DNA of 64,000 nt, taken from Cricetomys ansorgei (Eukaryota; Chordata; Mammalia; Rodentia; Nesomyidae). Shown one piece after another: positions 1 to 9,860 of the stretch. Below the pieces are notes generated by a model. The model was not told the origin of the DNA and did no database searches. It saw only the letters and a program-made list of their open reading frames with translations. Made by a program: the position numbers and the translations under genes. The DNA lies in contig JAMJFZ010004031.1 of the NCBI GenBank assembly GCA_026225945.1, positions 3,822,001-3,886,000 of the forward strand. The letters run 5' to 3'. The number at the start of each line of letters is the position of its first letter. Positions within the stretch are counted from its first letter, which is position 1.

Positions 1-560
1 TCTAGCCACAGAAACGTAGGAGAAACTAAACCTGGTACATATCAACACACTGAACTTCAGCAACTCTGTGCCTTCCCTGCTGAGTTGGGGCTGATGTCTT
101 TTGATATTTCTTTATAATAAGGAAAGAAATGGGAGTAGTTGTTCCCCTGTCCTATGATACTTCAACAACATGGCTGCTTAAACAAGGCCTGAACAATGAC
201 AGTACCAATAGATATGCTAACACGGAAAAGGCAAATTTCAAAGGGTCATACCTGTAGCAGAAGGGTTACAAGCAACTATTGACTGAAAAGAGAGGGAGAA
301 TTAGCCTCTCCCAGGGATCCGATACCAAGTGGTCAGCTTTGAAATTATGCACACAGGCAATATTGTGCAGAATCAGTAAGTTGTATTTATATATTTATTC
401 ATATATATGTAACAATAATAATCAAAGAAAAAGAGTATCGGGATAAGAGGGAGCGAGAAGGTCCATGGGAGAGGCTGGAAGAAAGAAAGGGAAGGGGGAA
501 ATTATACAATTATATTTTAGTAAAAATAAAAATAAAATAAAATAAAATAAATAATTTTTA
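1..560 (+). mobile_element. Rodent L1 3' end (5'-truncated, continues off the left edge)
   Basis: The sequence follows the remembered 3' untranslated region of older rodent L1 (Lx-like) from the left edge to a terminal A-rich tail. Recognisable stretches are the segment at 160-240, 'gagagggagaattagcctc' near 290, 'aagtggtcagc' near 327 and 'gtaacaataataatcaaag' near 409, followed by a purine-rich run and a tail of AAAATAAA units at 515-551. It contains no ORF2 coding frame. As a dead 3' fragment it has no transposition function. The family assignment is from memory; the class and orientation are secure. Confidence 0.88.
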
Positions 561-599
561 ATGAATGATACCTCAGGTACCAAGTCCCTTACATGGGCA

Positions 600-1700
600 T
601 TATTTGATAGTTGTGTTTCTCAGTTTCAAGATTCGTTTATTTTTATGGTTGTCTGTTTGTTAATTTCACTTGTATCTTTCAGTTTTTGCTTTCTATATTT
701 TTGCTGTTGAGAACAGAGTAAAGTATTTTTGTATTATTTCTTCCATCTTTATGAATACACTTTTTCCTTCCATGCTTTTTCTTGATTTCTAGTTCATCTA
801 ATAAAGACAACTTTCACCTGCTTCCCTTCTGTTGTTGTTTGCCTGATACATTTGCTTCATTTCTCCCGTTCAAATATTTTTGTGTTGTATTGAGATCAAC
901 TTTCTTCAGTGTTATAATTTAGACATAGATTTCGTTTCATTTTTACTCAATTTGGGAATCTGCCATTTGCTCTATTACAGATGTGTCTGGGCTTTTCTTG
1001 GCATAATTGAAGAAAGGTTTATCTTTATTGACCTTTTAAAATTCTATGTACATTGGCTTTTTGATTTTTTGGTGTCTTTTAATGTGATTTATTTCTGTTG
1101 GTATTAGTTTTGATTCTTGGACATTGTCTTCCGGACTTTTTCAGAGTTCTTCCACTAACTTCATATCCACCTTTGCGGAAGAAATTGAGCATCTTGGCTT
1201 CATTCCTTTGTAATTAAAAATTAAAAATTTCACATTGCCCTTTCTCTCTGCTTATTTCCAGGCATGCTTGGGCAACTGTCTTTTTTAACTTAACTTGGAT
1301 GACGAGTTTTAAATGGAAACAACTTGGAACATTTTCTCTATGTCCTTTCTTGTCTTTTGACTTTCCTACTATCAATCCTTTCTGAAACTCTAATGAGTTG
1401 AAGGAGAATCTCTTCCATAAATCTTTTCTTTTTTGTCTCTAGTCCATTTTCTCCTATGCTATGGGCTTGCATATCGGATTTATTTAATATTTTAAAACTT
1501 TAATTTACTTTTCAAATTTAGTCATACTCACTTTATTAACCCACCTGTTTTTAGTGTTATTGACCACATTGTTTTTTTCAAGATTTATAATATATCCTGC
1601 TCTTTTTCACACTTGAGACAATCTCTCACATCCATCTGAAAACAATGAGTGTTTACTTGTTGTTTCTGTTTATAATGTCTTTCCTTTAAATGTTTCACAA
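600..1700 (-). mobile_element. Possible very old L1 (antisense), poorly preserved
   Basis: This T-rich stretch resembles the antisense of ancient L1 ORF2, for example 'cattggctttttgattttt' near 1051 and 'gtcttttaatgtgatttat' near 1074, which look like the phrases of antisense L1M around 'cttttgattgg...catttaatcc'. The resemblance is patchy and could be base-composition bias. No frame is preserved. The alternative is unique AT-rich DNA. Confidence 0.3.
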
Positions 1701-3770
1701 TTTTAAATAGTGTTACTGCAGTGTATTTGGGATGACCAGTCAGTGAAAGCTAATTCCAATTGTTATAGCCTGTATTTAGACTTTGTGTGTGTACAAAGTC
1801 TTTGTGTGTTAACTGTGGATAAACATTTTTCTCCTCACTATTTAACGCCAGAAGGAGAGGTGGAAGAAGCTTATGTGAAAGGAATATTTCCATCTTAATA
1901 ATTGTGATGGGTTCTCCTCCAGAGCTTTCTATTCCTGCTTTTGGGTGTAGAACAGTTCCTACTCTACAGCAGTCTTTCCTGCCTTGAAAGTTGTAGGTTC
2001 TGTGCTAACTTGATTTGATTTAATCTTAGGGGATTCCTCCAGTTTCTAGTCTGTGGATAGCGTCCCCCCCCAGTACAACAGCATAATCAGGAGATTATTT
2101 CTAAATGCGTACGCAGTATAGACACATGTATATTGCATATACACAATTAAACAAATATATGTAGGTACACAGATATATGTATGTGTGAATATACTTACAT
2201 TTATTTACAGTTCCTAGTAATTTAAAACTGAAAATAAAGTATATTGCATGTTCAGCCTTGTAAGGCAATACTTTATTACTAGGTATTTAAACCACAGGTG
2301 GCCACCACTGTATACAAAGCATTATTAAGCTGACACTCTCGGAGAATCCAAAACTGAATGTGGTACAGTGCCTGCCTATAAATGTTAAAGCCCTCCAGGG
2401 CAAATATCTATATTGTTTTGTGTCCACTCAAGTTTAATAATTTACATTCACAATGACAATTCCAAAGAATGGAGTCAAATAAAAATCTCTGTGTTCTATT
2501 TAATTTAGCAGAAATGTACATGTTGCATAAAAATGTTTGAAAACAACTGTGGGATTCAGTCAGCAGTGCATTAGAGGTTAGCGGAAATTAATGAAAGCTT
2601 AAGGTTTAGGAGGGTTAAGCCAGAAGAATGGGGGTAGTGTTGTGATATAGTTGTTCCACCTGTACTGCAATGATGATATCTGTTTGGTTCGTGTCTCTGA
2701 TCTATCTTCCTGAACAGTAGATTGCTACTCCAGACTTTTGAGCTGTCATTCCACACCAAGTCAAAGCAGAAAGGAAAGATGGAAAGCACACAGAGAGGAT
2801 CTCCTGGGAGCTTCTCACGACCACCTCTTTCATTCAGGGAATAATCTCTTTCCTAGAAACCTCAGCACACTGGAGTTCACTGAAGCATCCCGAGCCTGGT
2901 GTCGGCTAAGCTTCATTCTTCTTCTGGGGCTTAGACAGGTTACTCCCGAGGGAAAAATCAAAATCCTTTTCAAAAACCTAACCAGTGAGAAGCTATTGGT
3001 CATTGAACAAGCTGCTATAGATTTTCATTTCATTATTTTCCTGAATGCAAGCATTACCTTTTCCAAGTGACAAAATTACATAGATTAAAATTCAAAAGCC
3101 ATAAAAAATGTGCAATGATTATTGGGCCTTTCTGCTAGCTACTTAGTTCTCAGGCCAGCTGTCCTGTTCGAACTCTCCATCTCTCACTTTTTAATCAAGG
3201 TAGTTAAGCAGATTACTTGTCACCTAATTACACATGAGTGGGCGTTTAGATCACTAGGTATGTTGTCTTCTCAAATTCATTCACGATGTTTAGTATCTGG
3301 TGACCAATGCCTGTATTCCCTTAGAATGCTGATTTCTCACTTACTGTAATGTTTAACAAGGTTTATCTTGATTATTGGTTATAAGACCAGCCACATATTT
3401 TCTTTTTGTAATTTACTGCTGTCCTTTAAAGCAATAGGTTGAGTAGTCCATAGAGAAATAAAGGAGTACCCTCACCCTCCGAAGCCTAGCCTAGTGTGTC
3501 TGGGTCTAAGAACAACTGCTGTGATCACACCATATTTGTCTGTCACCTTCACAAGGGCTTTGCTTGGCCAACTGAGCTTCTGTGTACTTGAGACCCTCAG
3601 AAAATTCTAATTTTAATAACTCACTTTAACTAGGAAAGGGATCTTTTCTGATGTGCAACTATTGTTCAGACTGAACTACAAGTAGGTCAGCCTACTCAGA
3701 GGAAAGAGTATAACATTTTACACCATGGATAGTGGCTTTAAACTGTCCTGATTGTGTGGTACAATAAGAA
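1701..3770. other. No gene or recognised repeat
   Basis: About 2 kb of AT-rich sequence in which I recognise no repeat family or gene. It holds a C8 run at about 2064-2071, an A/T-rich TATG-type low-complexity patch at 2115-2205, and an imperfect hairpin at 2233-2277. Open frames here (for example 2738-3070) have no recognisable protein features. Confidence 0.5.
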
Positions 3771-3771
3771 A

Positions 3772-3905
3772 AACCCAAGTGTGGTGGTGCATACCTTTAA
3801 TCCCAGCAGACGCAGGTGGATCTTTGAGTTCAAGGCCAGTCTGGTCTACCTAAACAGTTCCAGAGCCACATAGGAAAACCCTGTCTCAAAAAACAAAAAT
3901 AAAAA
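3772..3905 (+). mobile_element. B1 SINE (Alu/7SL-derived)
   Basis: This is a clear B1 in forward orientation: 'gtggtggtgcatacctttaa' followed by 'tcccagca', then 'gttcaaggccagtctggtct', and an end at 'accctgtctcaaaa' with an A-rich tail. Compared with the consensus it lacks about 18 bases after 'cccagca' (the ctcgggaggcagagg part). B1 is derived from 7SL RNA and is mobilised by L1. The copy is diverged and only a fossil. Confidence 0.93.
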
Positions 3906-3964
3906 GAAGGAAAAATGGAAAGAAAATCGTTTTATTTCATTTTTACGTCTTGAAACAACATTGG

Positions 3965-4019
3965 ATCAGAGGTTTTTTGTTTTTTGTTTTTGTTTATTTT
4001 GTTTTGTTTGTTTTTTTAG
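3965..4019 (+). repeat. T-rich (TTTTG)n-like low-complexity tract
   Basis: Runs of T interrupted by single G residues, about 60 bases after the B1 tail. It could be the reverse-complemented tail of a lost retroposon, but nothing recognisable follows it. Confidence 0.7.
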
Positions 4020-4020
4020 C

Positions 4021-6380
4021 TGACTGGCTGTGATGAACTTCATATTTTCTTTTCATTTAGAAAAATGCATGTCCCACTTAGGTGGATGTCACGGCCCAGT
4101 AACGGGGAGTTCCCTGAGACTAGAAAACACTGCTCAGTAACACTGAGAACAAGCCAAAGGCCTTCCTTCTGACCCTCAGAGACACATCTACCTTGCTATG
4201 TGCTTACTGTGAGATACTGTGAAATAGTCTTTGCTCTTGTTTCATTTTTCTTAAAGTAATAACGATCAGTAACACACAGTTTGATTCAAAGTGATATTTG
4301 TCTGGAATAATGCTATCAAATTGATTAGTCTGGTTACTGCTGTGGCAAAAACAATTACAGAGTGTGAATCTTGGGCCAAATGCAGCTGGGCCTGTGTTGG
4401 GATCTCAGCTAAATCAATGTTCTCTGATTTGCTGTCCAGGATACTTTTTTCTTACTCTGGAATTTTACTTTAACTCATGTTTACCTCTTTATAAGATTAT
4501 ACAGCGTCTGCTTTGCCCCAAATTGGCTTCTCTCTTGATCTACTTACAGGTAGCTCACTAGTCCTTTCCATTTCTCCCTGTCTGTGCATAAAATACAATT
4601 AAGCCTCAATCCTATAATTTGCCATGAGCCACATTTAGCACATTATTAAATCCATGTAGGAAAGGAATCCTCCAGTTTCAGATTTTGCTTTGCTCAGTAC
4701 GATATTTTCTTGTAATTTTCTGTGATTTAAAATTTTTAAGATTTATCTAAAAGTGAACTTCAACACGTATCTGTTTAAAAATATTTAATTCCAAAGTATA
4801 AACTTTTAAAGCCAAGGCTTTCCAAAGTTATTAGCACTCACTGTAGATCTCTGTCCAGTGGAACAGATGTTGCCTGCATCTACAAATATTTCAAAAACAG
4901 ATTGAAGGCATGCGACATGCAATTCCTCTTGGCACGATTCAAGAACATTTTGCCAGAAAACATTTGAACAGATTTTGAATCTTTCTGCTCATTATCTTTG
5001 AAAAAAAAAAATATACAAACTCCCAATGTTTTTTGCAAGGTGCCTGTTACAAGTTATGTACCGTGAGGGGTACCTTTTAACGATCTGCTTCTTAGTCTCA
5101 AAAGAATGTGATTCTACAAAGCACGGAAAGATGAAGAAAAGGTCATGTGTACGGTAATTATTAAAAGCAGAAGCAGACAAGTGTATGTTAATACAAATAT
5201 TTAGGTAGATAGGATGCATAAAATTAAACTCGAGAAAATTCAGCAGCATCGGCATTCCAACACGCCCAGAGAGGCATTGCTTTGTAAAGAACGTAACTAT
5301 GAGAAACCAGCTTTTTCTGCCTTGTCATGCAGTTGTCACTGGAGTCTGGCTAAGTGCATGTCTTCACATTTCTGGATGCTCCCAGCTCTCTCTGCAAAAG
5401 GTTTGTTCTACCTGGGGTGCTCTTAACCTCTTATCTCTATTTAGATGGTGTGAATTTGGGGGAAGGGGTGCGCAAAATGTAGTGTGGTGTAGCCGGAGGG
5501 AAAAGGTGGGAAGGGGGACTGGAGCCAGATGATTGGAAAGATATGCTTACCGTGCTAATTTTAGAGGTTTGCAATTAGCGTTTCAGATTTGACAGCACCA
5601 ATGGAGGGTTTTAACCAGGAGGATGAACAGCAGGATTGGAATTTCATTTTATACAACACAAAGGAGGTATCTCATGGAAAATGAATTCAAAAGAGGCAAA
5701 TAGAAGCAGGGTGGCCAGCAGGAGTTTGTTACTACATTTGTAGTGTGCAGTTTATAATTAGATCAGTGAGTTCCACCATGCCACCCACTCCTCATGTTTG
5801 TGGTGACTGCTTAAAATTAATATACAGGCCACGTGCATTGCTTTCCATAATCTTATCCTCCGGTGTTTAGGCTTTCCCTCTGCCCCACAACATCCCTTCC
5901 CACTGGACCTGAACCCATTCCACTATCTTCTACCATGCCTGTTTTATTTGATCTGCTTGTTCTGTATATTCATACTCTGCCTAGACTATCACATGTCCCA
6001 GCTCATGGAAAACAGGCTTCTCTGGCAAGATCTTAAGTTGGCATGACTACTTTTTCATTGGGAGGCTCGAAAACCTCATGCCTCTGTGTCACATCCAGAC
6101 ACAGAACTGCTCATCTTTTCCTTCTTCCTGCGAGGCTGGTGGCTCTTTTGCAGCATCACCATATGCAGTGTTCTCACTCAGAATTTTCCCAGTCACTGTT
6201 CGCATTCATCTGTACCTTAACACCTGATGTATACTTCTTTCTATTTCTGTGCCTGAGGTCACACTGGTCACCATTAACACCCCCAGACAAAATCCTAGCT
6301 TCTCTTTGGCATGGTTGTTGTACAACAGTTTCCTAGAGATTGAAAGATTCCATTCTGCTGGGCTTACAACAGAAGGTAAA
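4021..6380. other. No gene or confidently recognised repeat
   Basis: About 2.4 kb with no recognised gene. The pyrimidine-biased part at 5850-6330 has a faint L2-like feel but I could not match it phrase by phrase, so I do not call it. A short A-run lies at 5001-5010 and a G-rich patch at 5457-5520. The frames at 6043-6336 and 5299-5532 look random. Confidence 0.45.
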
Positions 6381-6384
6381 CAAC

Positions 6385-6830
6385 TCAAGAAAGCTTCAGG
6401 AAGTCCCTAAAATGGATCAGATTCACTAGACCCCTCTCTTCCAAGGATGAACAATAAAGACTGAGAGAGTCCCTCTCAGGAAGGCCATGCTGTAAAGACT
6501 GTGACCAATGGAGCTGCCTGAAGAAGTGTGGACCAACTAAGCCACTTGGTGAGGACTCTCCAACCTGTTGAGCTGCCTGCAGCCTGTGCAGTGTGCTCCA
6601 GGTTCAAAGCTTTTTGTGAGCTGTCATCCATGCCAGGTTAGACTTTGGTGATGCAGCTGTCTTTAGGTCACTTCTGCTCCTGTAAGTGACCCCTCAGTAA
6701 GTGATCCAATAAACCTCATTGTTCGCCAAGTTGGACTTTGGTGGTATCCATACTTCGGTGTGTCATGGGCTCTGCCTGGAGTGCGTATTGAGTCTCTCAA
6801 TGGAAAGTCTTGTCACATAACTATTTTGCT
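6385..6830 (+). mobile_element. Unclassified rodent dispersed repeat, LTR-like
   Basis: The segment containing 'gtgacccctcagtaagtgat', then 'ccaataaacctcattg', then 'gttggactttggtggtatcc' and 'gtgtcatgggctctgcctgg' matches a dispersed rodent sequence I remember but cannot name. The AATAAA at about 6707, followed by a GT-rich stretch, is the arrangement expected of an LTR polyadenylation region. Boundaries and orientation are estimates. Confidence 0.35.
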
Positions 6831-7479
6831 CACTTCAATGATGTTGAAGTTATTCCATTACGTATTTCCACGTCTATAACTCCATCCCAACCATATTCCT
6901 ACCAGAACATCAACGTCTCCTGAAATGTTCGCAACCTGTTCTGAGGTCACCGGCTCTGATCCTCAGGATGCTCACTTTCTTCTTCCTTCACTTCCTTCTC
7001 CATCAACACTCCAGTGTTTGGACTCCTTTCTGTACATCTCCCATTCTCCTACTTCCTTCAGCTCACCAGTGGAGTTTAATTTGAAGCCTATTTGAATGCC
7101 AATCTTTGTTCTCCTTCCTGTACTTGTAAGTACGGGTAGAGACAGTAAATGGAAACCAACTCTGAACTCTGACAAGTTAACCATCCTCGACTAGCTGGCC
7201 CTGATGTTCTGCATGGCAAGTGCTCTCCATATCTCCTGTTGACTCTGTTGACACAGGGCTTTCCTTATGTTTACTTTCTCCTTCAGTCTTTGACATGTCT
7301 GTCTTATACTTGTCTCAGTAAAGATGATTCATATAGACACGCTAAGTGGAATCCTCCCCCCACACTCTCGTGCACATTTCTCTCCTTCTGCCTCCTTCCT
7401 TCTCTAGAGATGTCCCTCCTTTGGCCAAAAGCCCTTCTGGCTCCTGTGTGCTGTGGCCTGCCGTCCCTTGCTTCTTTAA
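6831..7479. other. Pyrimidine-rich stretch, no gene recognised
   Basis: About 650 bases rich in CTTCC and TCTCC words. It lies directly before a clear L2 and may be a further, more decayed part of it or a second L2 copy, but individual phrases do not align convincingly. The frame at 7239-7553 is a by-product of the pyrimidine bias. Confidence 0.4.
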
Positions 7480-8355
7480 GTCTATTACTTCCATGGGTCA
7501 CTTATCATGTGTTCTTTTGTGCAGTTCAGCTCCTCCATAGATACGTCTCTTGAAAATCAGTCTTGTATACCCCACTGCCTCCTCCGGCTTCATGCTACAT
7601 CTCACAGTCTGCGCGTCTCAAACCGAACTCACCATCATACCATTCTCCATTTTTCAAAACCACTCCCTGTGAGCCTCATTTGAATAAACAGAGCCACTGT
7701 TCACACTAGCTAGGTCTGAAGCTTTCCTTTCCTTTTTTAGATCTCTCCTTTTAAATTTGGTACAGTCCTGTTAGTTAATTCTTGCTTTATTTACAGAGCT
7801 ATTGAATTTTATCCAAAAATTCTTGTCTGTGCCCAGATTTTGTAGTGGTTTCCCCATGCTTTCTTCTAGAAGTGGTTTGCCCCGCTCTCCGCGTCTCCTA
7901 GGAGGATAGCCCCTCCTGTCTGTTTTCTACTTATGATTTCAATCTATCTACCTCACGTTTTGTGACTCAGCTGTATTGAATTACCGGTATTTCTTAAGCA
8001 AGCTGCTCACTGTCTTGTCGACCTTCGACAGATGATGAGATAGTTTTGTTCATGTCTAGCATGTTCTTCATTCTTACCTTGACCTTGTATGAGTTTGTTT
8101 CAATTACAGCATCTGTTCTGGGAGATAGTTCCTAACAGTCCAAGGCTGCCCAGATGCCCCTCTGCCGTACAGCCACAGAATAGGGCAATTTTTTCAGCTT
8201 CAGCACATCAGCGTGTGTTGTCAGCATGATTGACTGCTCACTGCATTAAGTGCAGGTGATTGGAGGGCAGGGTTTGTGTTTACCTCTGAACCTTTAGTGT
8301 GTGGCACCGTGTGTAGCATTTATCAAGGGAGCCACAAATATTTGTTGATTTAATG
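7480..8355 (+). mobile_element. L2 LINE, long 3' fragment
   Basis: Successive phrases follow L2 in order: 'caaaccgaactcaccatcat' near 7620, 'tgactcagctgtattgaatt' near 7963, 'agatgcccctctgccgtaca' near 8152, 'ggagggcagggtttgtgt' near 8261, and the diagnostic 3' end 'aaatatttgttgatttaatg' near 8336. L2 died out before the placental radiation, which fits the heavy divergence and lost reading frame. The phrase order makes the call firm even though each phrase is degraded. Confidence 0.8.
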
Positions 8356-9008
8356 AATTAATAACTGTCTAGAAGTGTCATGTCGATAAAAGGCAGCCAT
8401 CTGTTTTGCTCAGCAACTGATAATCTCTGCCAGAACAACTTCATTAAGGTTGAACAGGTTAGACATGAGTGGGGAATACAGAAGCAGAGAAAAGGTTAGG
8501 TTTATATGTTGAGAAAATTAAGTATTAAATAATTGTATTCAGAAAAACAGTAATATAGAATATATATGACTGTCCTCTTGAGAGCCACAGTTCTCATAGG
8601 AAGTTGAAAGCTTCATGGGGTGGGGGTTGAGTGTAAAAGAGTTAAACAAGAGGCTAGAAATACCATATTTCTAGCTAAGAAGCAGAATTGTAAGATGTAA
8701 TTATTTTTTCAATTATAGTTTTAATGGAAGTTAACATAAATACTCCATTGAATGTTTAATTAATACTTTTACTATAAAGGTGGTTCACATTTGTGAGGAA
8801 ATAGATAACAAAATCCTTTCTCTTTGTTATGTATATATATATATATTTGTACATTAATACGTATTTATAAATATATGCATATATAGCTCACTTTACACAT
8901 ATGGATTCCCTTTTTTATATATTCTTCTGCAACTATTCTGTTTAACCTAGGAGTAAAATTCATACATCATTCTGTATCAGTACATCTGAAATACCTTAAA
9001 CTTACTAG
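8356..9008. other. No gene; AT-rich, with a TA-rich patch
   Basis: About 650 bases with no recognised gene or interspersed repeat. A TATA/ATAT-rich low-complexity patch lies at 8829-8885. Confidence 0.5.
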
Positions 9009-9161
9009 TTTTTTTTTTTTTTTCGAGACAGGGTTTCTCTGTGTAGCCCTGGCATTCCTGGAAATCTTTTTGTAGACCAGGCTGGCCTTGAACCTAGAGA
9101 TCCACCTCCCTTTGCCTCCTGGGTGCTTGGATTAAAGGTGTGGGCCACCACTCCTGGCTTG
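9009..9161 (-). mobile_element. B1 SINE, reverse orientation
   Basis: A T-run of about 14 residues (the inverted A-tail) is followed by 'cgagacagggtttctctgtg', then 'agaccaggctggccttgaac', then 'ggattaaaggtgtgggccac' and 'cactcctggctt'. This is a nearly complete B1 read from its 3' end. It is well preserved compared with most repeats in the window. Confidence 0.96.
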
Positions 9162-9187
9162 CACCACCAAGCACCATGGCTTTTATA

Positions 9188-9356
9188 CAGGGGCTGGGGT
9201 GGTGGGTCAGTTGGTAAAGTAGCTGCTACAAAACCATGGAGTTCTGAGTTGTATCCCCAACTTCAGTAGAAGACTGGGCATGGAGATGCACACCTGTCAT
9301 CCTGCTGCAGAAGAGGCAGAGGCAGGAGGACCTCTAGAGCTTGCTGCCCAGCTATT
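9188..9356 (+). mobile_element. B4-class SINE (tRNA-like head plus B1-like body)
   Basis: The head 'ggggctggggtggtgggtca' with 'gttggtaaagtagctgcta' resembles the tRNA-derived part of rodent B3/B4 SINEs. The body 'gggcatggagatgcacacct' with 'gaggcagaggcaggagga' and 'gagcttgctgcccagc' matches the composite B4 type. It starts about 27 bases after the inverted B1, so the two copies face each other. The exact subfamily is uncertain. Confidence 0.75.
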
Positions 9357-9389
9357 TTTGCTGTCATTCACAGAATGTAGAAGGCATCC

Positions 9390-9860
9390 CCTCCTCATAG
9401 CCCTTTCTATTCATAATCCCTAAATTATCACTGTGATTTCTTCGCGCATCAAGTACTGTTACTCATTTTTAAATTTTACGTAAATTCAATCACGTAGAGT
9501 TATTTCCGTGCTTCGTATTCAACATTTATCTGTGTCATTTACTATTTTGGCTTTCTTTTCCGTTGTGATGTTATTATATGAATGTGAAACAGTGTGTGCT
9601 TTTTGCTTTTAGGAGATAAAGGAGTTGCATCTGAGTGAGAATATTATAAACATAGCTTCCAGGAGTGTTCTTGTGCATACCTTTTTGAGAATATAGTCAC
9701 TTATTTCTGTTGGGTATTTACACATAGTTAGAATTTCTGGGTAGCAAGAGAATTAACATATTTAATTTTAGTAAATATTGTCACAGAGGTTTTCAGCAGA
9801 ATTATAACAATTTGTGCTTCTAAAGCAGTATGTGTACTATATGCATTTAAAGACACAGCA
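9390..9860 (-). mobile_element. Ancient L1 (L1M/HAL1-like), ORF2 3' part in reverse
   Basis: The strand reads as the antisense of ancient L1: 'tgttcttgtgcatacctttt' near 9667, 'ttctgttgggtatttacaca' near 9706, 'gaatttctgggtagc' near 9731 and 'gtaaatattgtcacagaggt' near 9772. These parallel the familiar order 'gttcttgtacatgtctttt', 'tcttgggtatatacctagg', 'gctgggtc' and 'actgccaaacagttttcc'. The coding frame is destroyed. Confidence 0.75.
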
